Part shown: positions 1 through 7,040 of the stretch, in pieces
How positions within the stretch are numbered: position 1 is the first letter of the stretch
How the letters are laid out: the number at the start of each line of letters is the position of its first letter
Source: an uncultured Clostridium sp.
GTDB taxonomy: Bacteria; Bacillota; Clostridia; TANB77; CAG-508
NCBI GenBank assembly: GCA_948465625.1
Contig: CAOJXM010000053.1
Coordinates: 1-7,137 of the forward strand
DNA length: 7,137 nucleotides
Direction of reading: 5' to 3'
Position numbers and translations under genes: made by a program
The notes under the pieces: model-generated
Databases searched by the model: none
What the model was told of the DNA's origin: nothing
The model's input: only the letters and a program-made list of their open reading frames with translations

Positions 1-582
1 TCCAAATTGGATAAAATTTGTATTTTTTACTAAACGAATAATGCTTTTGTGTGCAATCATAGTTCCTTTTGGTTTACCAGTTGAGCCAGAGGTGTACATG
101 ATATAGGCTAAATCATTGCTAGTTGTAACAACAGGTAAATTTTCTATGGCTAAATTGTTGTAAATGTTTACGTTTGATAAATCAATACAAATTGCTTGTA
201 TTTCAGATGGTACTTGCTCTAATAATTCGGTACTGGTTAAAACTAATTTTGCTTTTGAATCTTTTATCATGTAGTCAATTCTTTCTTTTGGGTAATAAAT
301 ATCAATTGGAAGGTAAGCTGCGCCTGCTTTTAAAATGGCAAGAATGGCAATCATACTTTCTAATGATTTATCTAGCAAAATACCAACAATATCGCCTTTT
401 TGAATACCAGAAGTTACAAGAGAGTGAGCTAATTGGTTCACTTTCTGATTTAGTTCTTGATAAGTTAAAGTAGTATCTTCAAAACATAAAGCAATTTTTT
501 GTGGTGTTTGTTCTACTTGTTTTTCAAACAAAGCAACAATGGAACTTCTATTAGGGTAAGTGGTGGTTGTAAGGTTAAATTG
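1..582 (-). other. NRPS adenylation domain 2 (N-terminal part only)
   Basis: From residue 1475 to the window edge. The motifs LTYQELN (1513-1519), LKAGAAYLPID (1558-1568) and YTSGSTGKPKG (1637-1647) are visible. The window ends before any specificity pocket residue, so no substrate can be inferred. LKAGAAYLPID has Ala where LKAGGAY is more usual, which is common variation. Confidence 0.9.
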
Positions 583-3500
583 TTCAATTTGTGCTTGTTG
601 TTTTTCCGAAATCAGGGTAATATTAGCAATTTTAGTATTTTGATTTACCATACAATTTTTAATTAGACTAATGTAACTTTGTGCTAAATTTTCAATGGTA
701 GTAGCAAAGAACAAGTCAGTACTATATTCTACATTTACATTAGCAAAAGTGGTGTTTGGTAAAATTTCAAATGATAAATCAAATTTTGCAATGTTAGTAG
801 GAAGTAGTTCAATTTCCATTGGAAAGGCATCATTTTGGTAGATAAACATGGTGTCTACAATTGGGTTTCGTTCTGAACTACGTTTTACATTTAACGCATT
901 TACTAAGGCATCAAATGGATATTGTTCATGCTCTAAGGCATTTAAAATTCTATTTTTGGTTTCTAATAAATAATCTTTTAAAACTTTATCACCAGTAGGA
1001 TAAGAACGGATTGGTAAGGTATTAACAAACATTCCTAAAATGGTATCAGTTTGTCCTGGAATTCGGTTTGCCACTGGTGTTCCTACTGTAATATCTTCTT
1101 GATTGCAATATTTTGCTAACAAGATGTTATAACAACTAAACAAAAACATGTAAGGAGTAATATTATAATTACTACAAAATTCAAGAATTTCTTTGTAAAG
1201 TTGAGGCTCAATTTTAAAGGTATATTTGTTTCCTTTAAAACTTTGAGTAGTAGGTCTTGGTAAGTCTGGTGTTAAGTTTAAAGTGGTAAAATCCGTTAAT
1301 TCATTTTTCCAAAATACTTCATCATTTTTGCTTTGTTTACTAGCTAAATAAGATTTTTCCCACTCAGAGTAGTCAAGGTAAGATAACTTACTAAAGTTTA
1401 CTGTTTTGTCCTCATATAAGTCCATCATTTGTTTGATGAATAAGTTTAGCGATAAACCATCACAAATAATGTGGTGAATATCCAAAACAAGGTAAGTTGG
1501 TCCATTTTCTACTGATAAAAGATGGATTTTAAATAAAGGACAAGCTGTTAAATCAAAAGGAGTAATGAGCTGTGCCATAGTTTTTTCGACTTCTTCTGAT
1601 TTACAGGTTATGTGAGGAATGGTAAAAACTAATTGTTTAGCTACTTTTTGATAAACCATACCATTTTCTTCAACAAAGTAAGTACGAAGACTTGTATTAT
1701 TTTCTACTACTTTATGAATGGCTTTGCATAGCTTGTCTACTTGAATGCTATCTGGTAATTTTACATAGCCAGGCATATTATATAATAGGGCATTGGGTTG
1801 TAACTTAGAAGATAGGTATACCCTTTTTTGAGCAGAAGAAAGTTCATATTTTTCTTGTATTTTTGCTTGTGACAACACGGTGGTGTCTGTTTTTTCTTTT
1901 GTAGTATCGATTAATTTGGCAAGGGCAGAAATGGATTCTAGTTCATACATTTCTTTTATGGAAATAGTAACCTTAAATTCTTGCATAAGATGAGATAATA
2001 ACTTAATGATGCCAAGAGAATCCATTCCAATTTTAAAGAAATCATCTGCCATACTAAAATTATTGATTTTTAAGATTGAGCAAATAAAGCGGTAGATGGT
2101 AAGTTCTGTTGGTGTTTGTGGCTTTACGATTTCTTTTTCTTGTTTTGCTTCTTCATAAGTCTGCAAAATTTTTCGATCAATTTTGCCATTTGGTGTTTGT
2201 GGCAATTTTGGAATTACCACAAAATGAGAAGGAATCATATAATTTGGTAAATTCTTTAATAAGTATGCTTTTAAATCAGCAATTTGAAGTGAAGTAGCAG
2301 ATTCAATAATAGCATACAAAGCTTCTTTGCCATTTTCCTTTTTTATAATAACAGCTGATTTTAAGCTATTATCCTTACCAAAAGTATTAATCTTATTTTC
2401 AATTTCACCTAATTCTACACGTAAACCTCTTAATTTTACTTGGTGGTCAATTCTTCCTTTGCATTCCACAAAACCGCCATCAATCCACCTTCCCAAATCT
2501 CCTGTTTTATATAACAAAGAATTGTTATGGAAAGGATTTGGCAAAAAGCTTGCCTTAGTTAGTTCTGGTTGATACAAATATCCTTTTCCCACGCCATCTC
2601 CTGCAATATAAATTTCACCAACACAATAAGGTGGTAGCACATTTTTGTGTGAATCCAATATATAAAATTGGGTATTACCAATAGGCCTTCCAATATGGAT
2701 GGTATCTAAATGTGTTACATCACAAACAGAAGAAAAAATAGTGGTTTCAGAAGGACCATAACCATTGTAAATGGTACAATTTGGTATCGTATCTTTAATA
2801 CGGTCTACTAAAGCTTTTGGGAGTTGTTCTCCTGCTAATACAACATATTGTAAACTAGCCAAATCTTTTGGATTGGTAAGATTATCTAAGTGAAATCTCA
2901 TAACAGAAGGGGTAGTTTGAATAATCTCAATTTTGTTTTTCTTAATTAATTCTTCTAATTTTTCTGTTACTTTTTGTTCATAATAATCAGTAACAAATAG
3001 GTGTAGTCCACTGCATAAAGAAATTAGGGTTTCAAAAGCAAAAATATCAAAAGATAAAGTAGTAATCGAAACAATCGAATGAGGCTTTTTATCCTTTAAA
3101 TAGGCAATCGTTTGTAACATAGAGGCGTAAAAGTTAGATAATGTTTTTTGGGTTAGCATAACGCCTTTTGGCTTACCAGTAGAACCAGAAGTATAAATTA
3201 AATAAGACAAATCATCTGGTTTTGAGATATTACTTAAATTTTCCTTGTTTTGGGTATAAAGTTCATTGTTTAAATCAACTGTAATTTTGGTTTTGCAATT
3301 CACCTTATCCACCAATGCTTCTTGTGTTAAAAGTAGGGTAGCCTTACTATCTTCTAACATATATTCAATTCGCTCTTGTGGATAATCTGGGTCAATTGGA
3401 ATATAGGCTCCACCTGCTTTTAATACAGCAAGAATAGAAACCATCATTTCCAAAGAACGGTTTGTCATAATTCCCACAATCGAATTATTGGTAACCTTAG

Positions 3501-5004
3501 CCTTTCTTAAAGCAAAGGCTAAGCTATTTGCTTTTTCATTTAATTCCAAATAAGTCATCGTTTTTCCTTGGAAAGTAAGAGCAGGCTCATTTGGTTTGCT
3601 GAAGGCTTGTTCCTCAAAAAAGTTAATAATAGCTTTGGTACAATCATAGTCAATTGCTGTTTGATTATAGGTATTTACTACCAAATCTTTTTCGGAAGGG
3701 GTAATTAATTCTAAGCAATCAAGATTACTATTTGGATTTTGTAAGATTTGTTTCATCAAATGCAAAATACGCTCATGCATAGAGGTAATATCTTCTTTTG
3801 TATATTTGCTAATTTTATAATCATAAGAAATATCAATTTGACCAGAACTGTTTAAATCATATAAGTGAATGTCAATATCATCTGCTGTATTTTGATTAAA
3901 CACCCAATTGGTTTCATATTCAATTTCTTCTTTTTCTGTTGCCTTTGTAATTTGGTAAGAAAGCAGAATATTATATAAGTTAGGAACAGAGTGGTCTTTC
4001 TTACGTAAGTTTTCTAAAATTGCTTCATATGGATATTTTTGGTGTCTTAGCATAGCCATAGAATCTTTTGCAAGACTGCTAGCAAAGGCAGAAAAAATTG
4101 TATTTTCTGGTAAGGTTATACGAAAAGGGGCAATATTAATAAACATACCAGCCGTGTTTTTTTGCTTAAAGTTGGTACGGTTTAAAATTGGTGTAGCTAG
4201 TACAAAATCATTTACATTACTAATTTTAGAAATATAAATAGCATACACTGCCATAAAAAAATTAAAAGCAGTAATATTAAGTTTTGTACATAAAGATTGA
4301 ATCTCTTGCATAATAGCAGAAGGCATGGAAAAACTACAACGTTTAGCGATACTAGAAGAAAGGTTAGCAATGTTGTTGTGACGTGAAGGAATTGTAGCAA
4401 TTTCTGGTATCGTATCAAAAATGTTATCCCAGTATTCTTTATCTTTTTTACATTTTTCACTTGCAAGATAGTCTTTTTCTTCCTGGATATAGTTTAAGTA
4501 AGAAAAATCTGGGTTAGTAACTCGATCTTCTTTTTTACACAAAGCAAGATAAAAATTAACAATTTCTTTACTTAATAAACCTAATGTCCAAGAATCGGAA
4601 ATAAGGTGATGAACATTTACACTAAATCCACCACTTCCATCTGGAAGACGAAACATTTTAAAAGCAAATAGGCAAGAGTTGTATAATGCAAATTGTTTTT
4701 GAATAAGTGCATTTTCTAAGGCTGAGATATCTTCTTTACAATTAAGTTCTACAAGCTCAACTTCAAATGGCGTATACTCACTTAAATATTGCTTTACTTC
4801 GTTTCCTACTAAGTCTAATCTTAGACGAAAACCATCATTGTTTTTAATTAACAAATGAATTGCTTGCTCTAAAAGTTTAAAATCAAGTTTGGTTTTTAAA
4901 ATAGCAGTTCCACAAATGTTGTTAATACAAGTATTAGCGTAAAATTGTTCCGTTAATAAAATTGATTTTTGTGGATTGGTTAGTTCATAAAAAATTTTTT
5001 CCAT
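1..5004 (-). CDS. Nonribosomal peptide synthetase, C-A-PCP-C-A(partial); 3' end beyond window
   Basis: Multimodular enzyme that activates amino acids as adenylates, loads them on carrier-protein phosphopantetheine and condenses them into a peptide in the cytoplasm. All 1668 codons visible here are open; the frame leaves the window inside the second adenylation domain, so at least one more carrier domain should follow. The start is ATG at 5004-5002, preceded by AAGGGAGAG and by an in-frame TAA five codons upstream. Order by residue: condensation 1-435 (HHLISDS at 132-138), adenylation 455-945 (YTSGSTGKPKG at 604-614, NGKIDRK at 939-945), carrier 955-1025 (Ser996 in GMDSL), condensation 1045-1470 (HHIICDG at 1177-1183), adenylation from 1475 (YTSGSTGKPKG at 1637-1647). 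No epimerase or methyltransferase domain is visible in the first module. The product is unknown. The assignment is secure; only product and full length are open. Confidence 0.97.
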   Translation of the reverse strand, partial: MEKIFYELTNPQKSILLTEQFYANTCINNICGTAILKTKLDFKLLEQAIHLLIKNNDGFRLRLDLVGNEVKQYLSEYTPFEVELVELNCKEDISALENALIQKQFALYNSCLFAFKMFRLPDGSGGFSVNVHHLISDSWTLGLLSKEIVNFYLALCKKEDRVTNPDFSYLNYIQEEKDYLASEKCKKDKEYWDNIFDTIPEIATIPSRHNNIANLSSSIAKRCSFSMPSAIMQEIQSLCTKLNITAFNFFMAVYAIYISKISNVNDFVLATPILNRTNFKQKNTAGMFINIAPFRITLPENTIFSAFASSLAKDSMAMLRHQKYPYEAILENLRKKDHSVPNLYNILLSYQITKATEKEEIEYETNWVFNQNTADDIDIHLYDLNSSGQIDISYDYKISKYTKEDITSMHERILHLMKQILQNPNSNLDCLELITPSEKDLVVNTYNQTAIDYDCTKAIINFFEEQAFSKPNEPALTFQGKTMTYLELNEKANSLAFALRKAKVTNNSIVGIMTNRSLEMMVSILAVLKAGGAYIPIDPDYPQERIEYMLEDSKATLLLTQEALVDKVNCKTKITVDLNNELYTQNKENLSNISKPDDLSYLIYTSGSTGKPKGVMLTQKTLSNFYASMLQTIAYLKDKKPHSIVSITTLSFDIFAFETLISLCSGLHLFVTDYYEQKVTEKLEELIKKNKIEIIQTTPSVMRFHLDNLTNPKDLASLQYVVLAGEQLPKALVDRIKDTIPNCTIYNGYGPSETTIFSSVCDVTHLDTIHIGRPIGNTQFYILDSHKNVLPPYCVGEIYIAGDGVGKGYLYQPELTKASFLPNPFHNNSLLYKTGDLGRWIDGGFVECKGRIDHQVKLRGLRVELGEIENKINTFGKDNSLKSAVIIKKENGKEALYAIIESATSLQIADLKAYLLKNLPNYMIPSHFVVIPKLPQTPNGKIDRKILQTYEEAKQEKEIVKPQTPTELTIYRFICSILKINNFSMADDFFKIGMDSLGIIKLLSHLMQEFKVTISIKEMYELESISALAKLIDTTKEKTDTTVLSQAKIQEKYELSSAQKRVYLSSKLQPNALLYNMPGYVKLPDSIQVDKLCKAIHKVVENNTSLRTYFVEENGMVYQKVAKQLVFTIPHITCKSEEVEKTMAQLITPFDLTACPLFKIHLLSVENGPTYLVLDIHHIICDGLSLNLFIKQMMDLYEDKTVNFSKLSYLDYSEWEKSYLASKQSKNDEVFWKNELTDFTTLNLTPDLPRPTTQSFKGNKYTFKIEPQLYKEILEFCSNYNITPYMFLFSCYNILLAKYCNQEDITVGTPVANRIPGQTDTILGMFVNTLPIRSYPTGDKVLKDYLLETKNRILNALEHEQYPFDALVNALNVKRSSERNPIVDTMFIYQNDAFPMEIELLPTNIAKFDLSFEILPNTTFANVNVEYSTDLFFATTIENLAQSYISLIKNCMVNQNTKIANITLISEKQQAQIEQFNLTTTTYPNRSSIVALFEKQVEQTPQKIALCFEDTTLTYQELNQKVNQLAHSLVTSGIQKGDIVGILLDKSLESMIAILAILKAGAAYLPIDIYYPKERIDYMIKDSKAKLVLTSTELLEQVPSEIQAICIDLSNVNIYNNLAIENLPVVTTSNDLAYIMYTSGSTGKPKGTMIAHKSIIRLVKNTNFIQFG
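595..1872 (-). other. NRPS condensation domain 2
   Basis: Residues 1045-1470. It starts with the first motif YELSSAQKRVYL (1053-1064), has a canonical HHIICDG active site at 1177-1183, and carries NRIPGQTDTILGMFVN (1233-1248) as the fourth and fifth motifs. The upstream module has no epimerase, so by family logic this is expected to be an LCL-type domain joining two L-residues. Confidence 0.9.
1930..2142 (-). other. NRPS peptidyl carrier domain 1
   Basis: Residues 955-1025. The phosphopantetheine attachment site is GMDSLG, with the modified Ser996 encoded at 2017-2019. The preceding FFKI fits the usual FFxxG context of carrier domains. It sits directly between the first adenylation domain and the second condensation domain with no epimerase between, so an L-residue is expected to be passed on (inference). 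Confidence 0.92.
2170..3642 (-). other. NRPS adenylation domain 1 (complete)
   Basis: Residues 455-945. All core motifs are present: MTYLEL at 483-488, LKAGGAYIPID at 528-538, YTSGSTGKPKG at 604-614, FDIFAFE at 652-658, GYGPSETT at 748-755, YKTGDLGRW at 832-840, GRIDHQVKLRG at 850-860 and NGKIDRK at 939-945 with the catalytic Lys941. Aligning by eye to the GrsA phenylalanine domain gives the ten specificity positions as D-I-F-Q-V-A-G-I-F-K (residues 653, 654, 657, 696, 722, 724, 748, 756, 757, 941). The leading Asp fits an alpha-amino acid, and the rest of the pocket is mostly hydrophobic or small. I do not match it to a characterised code, so no substrate is called. Confidence 0.9.
3700..5004 (-). 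other. NRPS condensation domain 1 (N-terminal)
   Basis: Residues 1-435 of the synthetase. The protein begins almost at once with a condensation first motif (NPQKSILL, residues 10-17), with no preceding loading module. The active-site motif is HHLISDS at 132-138, with His133 as the expected catalytic base; the usual final Gly of HHxxxDG is Ser. The fourth and fifth motifs are recognisable around ILNRTNFKQKNTAGMF (residues 273-288). Its position means that the donor is either an acyl group, as in lipopeptide starter domains, or a peptide delivered by a separate synthetase. I see no obvious N-terminal docking helix. Confidence 0.88.
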
Positions 5005-5009
5005 ATTTC

Positions 5010-5017
5010 TCTCCCTT
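5010..5017 (-). promoter_or_regulatory. Ribosome binding site of the NRPS gene
   Basis: The minus strand reads AAGGGAGA and then GAAAT before the ATG at 5004, a strong purine-rich Shine-Dalgarno at normal spacing. With the in-frame TAA at 5022-5020 it fixes the start. Confidence 0.8.
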
Positions 5018-5037
5018 ATTTAACATCCTTTTTGTGC

Positions 5038-5070
5038 ATTATATACTGATTTCAAAAAAAAAGAAACCAA
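5038..5070 (-). promoter_or_regulatory. Candidate NRPS promoter with perfect -10 and A9/T9 tract upstream
   Basis: The minus strand has a perfect TATAAT at 5043-5038, which would start transcription about 27 nt before the ATG. The -35 is weak: TTTCTT lies 17 nt upstream (5066-5061), and the better-looking TTGGTT (5070-5065) is 21 nt away, too far for an ideal spacer. A run of nine A on the plus strand (5054-5062) lies in this interval. Confidence 0.45.
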
Positions 5071-5091
5071 TTTCTACAAAATGAAATATTA

Positions 5092-5111
5092 TTGTAATAT
5101 ATTTGTAATAT
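5092..5111 (+). repeat. 9-bp direct repeat, 11-bp period, in the divergent intergenic region
   Basis: TTGTAATAT occurs at 5092-5100 and again at 5103-5111, one helical turn apart, between the two divergent promoters. This arrangement would suit a regulator binding one face of DNA. The sequence is very AT-rich, so chance is possible. Confidence 0.4.
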
Positions 5112-5117
5112 TGACGT

Positions 5118-5131
5118 ATTTTGTCGAAAAT
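5118..5131. promoter_or_regulatory. Small palindrome, possible operator
   Basis: ATTTT-GTCG-AAAAT forms a 5-bp inverted repeat around four bases. It recalls the CodY consensus in composition, but the central spacing is four rather than three, so I do not name a regulator. Confidence 0.2.
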
Positions 5132-5166
5132 GGATTAAAAACAATTCCATAATTTGAATAAAATAA

Positions 5167-5195
5167 TTGCATAAAGTGCTATTATGCGATACAAT
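5167..5195 (+). promoter_or_regulatory. Candidate promoters of the surface-protein gene
   Basis: Two overlapping options exist. One is an extended -10, TG-C-TATTAT at 5177-5185, which needs little -35 help and predicts a leader of about 40 nt. The other is TACAAT at 5190-5195, with TTGCAT at 5167-5172 exactly 17 nt upstream. The sequence does not decide between them. Confidence 0.45.
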
Positions 5196-5218
5196 TTTGG
5201 TACACGACAAAAGAAAAT

Positions 5219-5225
5219 AGGAGGT
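5219..5225 (+). promoter_or_regulatory. Ribosome binding site of the prepilin-like gene
   Basis: AGGAGGT lies five bases before the ATG at 5231. An in-frame TAA at 5225-5227 rules out any earlier start. Confidence 0.9.
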
Positions 5226-5230
5226 AAGAA

Positions 5231-5962
5231 ATGCAAAGAAAAAATCAGGGAATTACGCTAGTTGCACTAATCATTACCGTTATTATCATGTTAATCTTAG
5301 CAGGAGTGGCAATTAGTTTAACGATTGGAGACAATGGAATATTTCAAAAAGCACAACAAGGAAGTAACCAATATAAGCAAGAAGCAAAAAAGGAAGAAGG
5401 GTTATTAGAAGCAATCGACTCAGAACTGGAAAAGGAATTAGCAAGCAATGGAAATGATACAATAAAAGAAATGCAAATATTCACATTTGGGGATAAAACG
5501 GAAGAATATGATGGCATCAGTGGAAAAGAGGAAGAATTTATTGTGCCAGCAACTGGTTATTATCGATTAGAAGTATGGGGAGCACAAGGAGGAGGTGCTG
5601 GAAATGGTGGATATTCATCAGGCTATGTGAAATTAACAAAAGGAGAAAAACTATATGTATACATAGGAGGAAGAGGACTTGATACAGCATATGTAGGAGC
5701 CAATGCACAAAAAGGTGGATTTAATGGAGGAGGCGATTCTGGAATTCCAAGTTATTATTCTTCTTTTGGGAAAATTTGTGATGCTATGGGTTCTGGAGGA
5801 GGAGCCACAGATATTAGGAAGATAAAAGCCTCAGAAGGAAGTTGGTATGATGTAGAACATGAAGACTGGTCAAAGGATAAGTCATTATTATCTAGAATAA
5901 TTGTAGCAGGAGGCGGACGGACGGCGGTTGGGGAAATGATGGCGAAGCAGGAGGTGGATTAA
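5231..5962 (+). CDS. Prepilin-like N-terminal segment with truncated glycine-rich domain 1
   Basis: This is the literal open frame of 243 residues. Residues 1-7 (MQRKNQG) form a short basic leader ending in Gly, followed by a hydrophobic helix at 8-28, as in type IV prepilins cut by a prepilin peptidase after Gly7. The Glu usual at mature position 5 is Ala12. IGDNGIFQKAQ (32-42) and a charged, coiled-coil-like stretch to about residue 75 follow, resembling the segment after the helix in clostridial prepilin-like proteins. From about 97 the glycine-rich domain begins, with VWGAQGGG near 115 and GSGGGATDIR near 188. The last 15 residues (RTAVGEMMAKQEVD and neighbours) do not fit the domain and follow the frame break near 5911-5928. 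The AGGAGGT site and the upstream stop make the start certain. Confidence 0.85.
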   Translation: MQRKNQGITLVALIITVIIMLILAGVAISLTIGDNGIFQKAQQGSNQYKQEAKKEEGLLEAIDSELEKELASNGNDTIKEMQIFTFGDKTEEYDGISGKEEEFIVPATGYYRLEVWGAQGGGAGNGGYSSGYVKLTKGEKLYVYIGGRGLDTAYVGANAQKGGFNGGGDSGIPSYYSSFGKICDAMGSGGGATDIRKIKASEGSWYDVEHEDWSKDKSLLSRIIVAGGGRTAVGEMMAKQEVD

Positions 5963-6258
5963 CAACATCTGGTGCAACACAAGAAAGTGGGTATCAATTA
6001 GGATTAGGACAAAATGGAGCCGATGGAGTAAATGCTACTGGAAGAGCAGAAGGAAATGCAGGTTCTGGTGGTGGCTATTATGGAGGAACTGCTTCAAGCG
6101 ATACCTATAATCCAAATGGTAGAGGAAGAGGCGGAAGTGGCTATGTAGGTGATTTAATAGAGTCTATGTGTATAGCAGGAAGTGAAGAGGTTCCAAGTTA
6201 TGATGGAAGTTCAGTCATGAAAGGGAATGAAGGTGGCGGATATGCCAAAATAACATAT
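5519..6258 (+). repeat. Tandem glycine-rich domain repeat, unit 1
   Basis: It aligns with unit 2 at a constant offset of 788 bp from 5519 to about 6107, with no indel across the frame break, then at 782 bp to the end because of a 6-bp difference. 788 is not a multiple of three, which by itself shows that one frame change lies within the unit. The stretch 5831-5924 is identical to 6619-6712. Confidence 0.9.
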
Positions 6259-6750
6259 GTAGGTTATCAGAATTACAGTATTGCCAAAGGTCAGGAATAT
6301 GCTTACAGTGGAACAGAGCAACGATTTCAAGTAGACACAACAGGTGTGTATAAATTAGAAGTATGGGGGGCACAAGGAGGTTCAGGCGGAAATGGAGGCT
6401 ATTCGTCTGGCTATGTGCAATTACAAAAAGGAGAGGAAATATATGTGTATGTGGGAGGAAAAGGCCTAGATACAGCAAATGTAGGAGCCAATGCACAAAA
6501 AGGTGGATTCAATGGAGGAGGAGATTCTGGAATTCCAAGTTATTATTCTTCTCTTGGAACAATTTGTGGAGCCTTTGGCTCTGGTGGAGGAGCAACCGAT
6601 ATTAGAAGAATAAAGGCGTCAGAAGGAAGTTGGTATGATGTAGAACATGAAGACTGGTCAAAGGATAAGTCATTATTATCTAGAATAATTGTAGCAGGAG
6701 GCGGACGGACGGAGGTTGGTCAAATGATGGGGAAGCAGGAGGCGGATTAA
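5896..6750 (+). pseudogene. Middle frame: end of glycine-rich domain 1 and start of domain 2
   Basis: This frame opens after a TAG at 5893-5895 and runs to TAA at 6748-6750. From 5929 it reads WGNDGEAGGGLTTSGATQ and onward to GGGYAKITYVGY at about 6276, which is the missing end of domain 1. It then has a linker (QNYSIAKGQEYAYSG) and domain 2 up to SRIIVAGGG. There is no Shine-Dalgarno before its first plausible ATG at 6166, which lies inside the domain, so independent translation is unlikely. It is best read as a continuation of the gene that starts at 5231. Confidence 0.75.
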
Positions 6751-7040
6751 CAACATCTGGTGCAACACAAGAGAGTGGGTATCAATTAGGATTAGGACAA
6801 AATGGAGCCGATGGAATTAATGCATCCAATCGAGCAGAAGGAAATGGAGGTTCTGGTGGTGGCTATTATGGAGCAACTGCACCAACCGATACCTATAATG
6901 CAATAGGAAAAGGTGGAAGTGGTTATATAGGTAATTTATTGAATGGGATTTGTTTGTCTGGTACAGCACAAATTCCAAATTATACTGGAACAGAAACCAT
7001 TACAGGAAATAGTGGAAATGGATATGCCAAAATAACATTG
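6307..7040 (+). repeat. Tandem glycine-rich domain repeat, unit 2
   Basis: Second copy of the domain, joined to unit 1 by a linker of about 16 residues. Divergence from unit 1 is patchy: the first 200 bp and last 200 bp show many changes, mostly silent, while the middle has a 94-bp perfect block followed by long near-identical runs. That pattern suggests gene conversion after an older duplication. Confidence 0.9.

Noticed and set aside
174..473. Plus-strand open frame of 99 codons, with further ones at 2109-2297 and 2327-2572
   Set aside because: They lie antisense to the NRPS, whose frame is continuous and full of domain motifs. They lack ribosome sites and resemble no protein.
4212..4466. 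Minus-strand open frame of 84 codons
   Set aside because: It overlaps the first condensation domain in another frame; the true frame through this stretch is the NRPS.
5118..5131. CodY box
   Set aside because: The half-sites resemble it, but the spacer is four bases instead of three and the outer bases do not match.
5929..5940. GGGGAAA as a -1 ribosomal slippery site
   Set aside because: In the zero frame it reads GGG-GAA-A, not X-XXY-YYZ, and the second repeat has GGTCAAA at this place. No shared slippery heptamer is evident, so a programmed shift lacks a visible signal.
6215..6605. Minus-strand frame 6215-6496 and plus-strand frame 6363-6605
   Set aside because: Both are shadows of the glycine-rich repeat in other frames, with His/Leu- or Arg/Trp-rich composition typical of misread glycine codons.
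6166..6750. Independent gene starting at ATG 6166
   Set aside because: The ATG is inside the glycine-rich domain, with no Shine-Dalgarno. The same frame encodes domain sequence upstream back to 5929, so it is a continuation rather than a start.
5519..7040. Diversity-generating retroelement template/variable repeat pair
   Set aside because: Differences between repeats are mostly silent and not concentrated at adenines, and no reverse transcriptase is present in the window.
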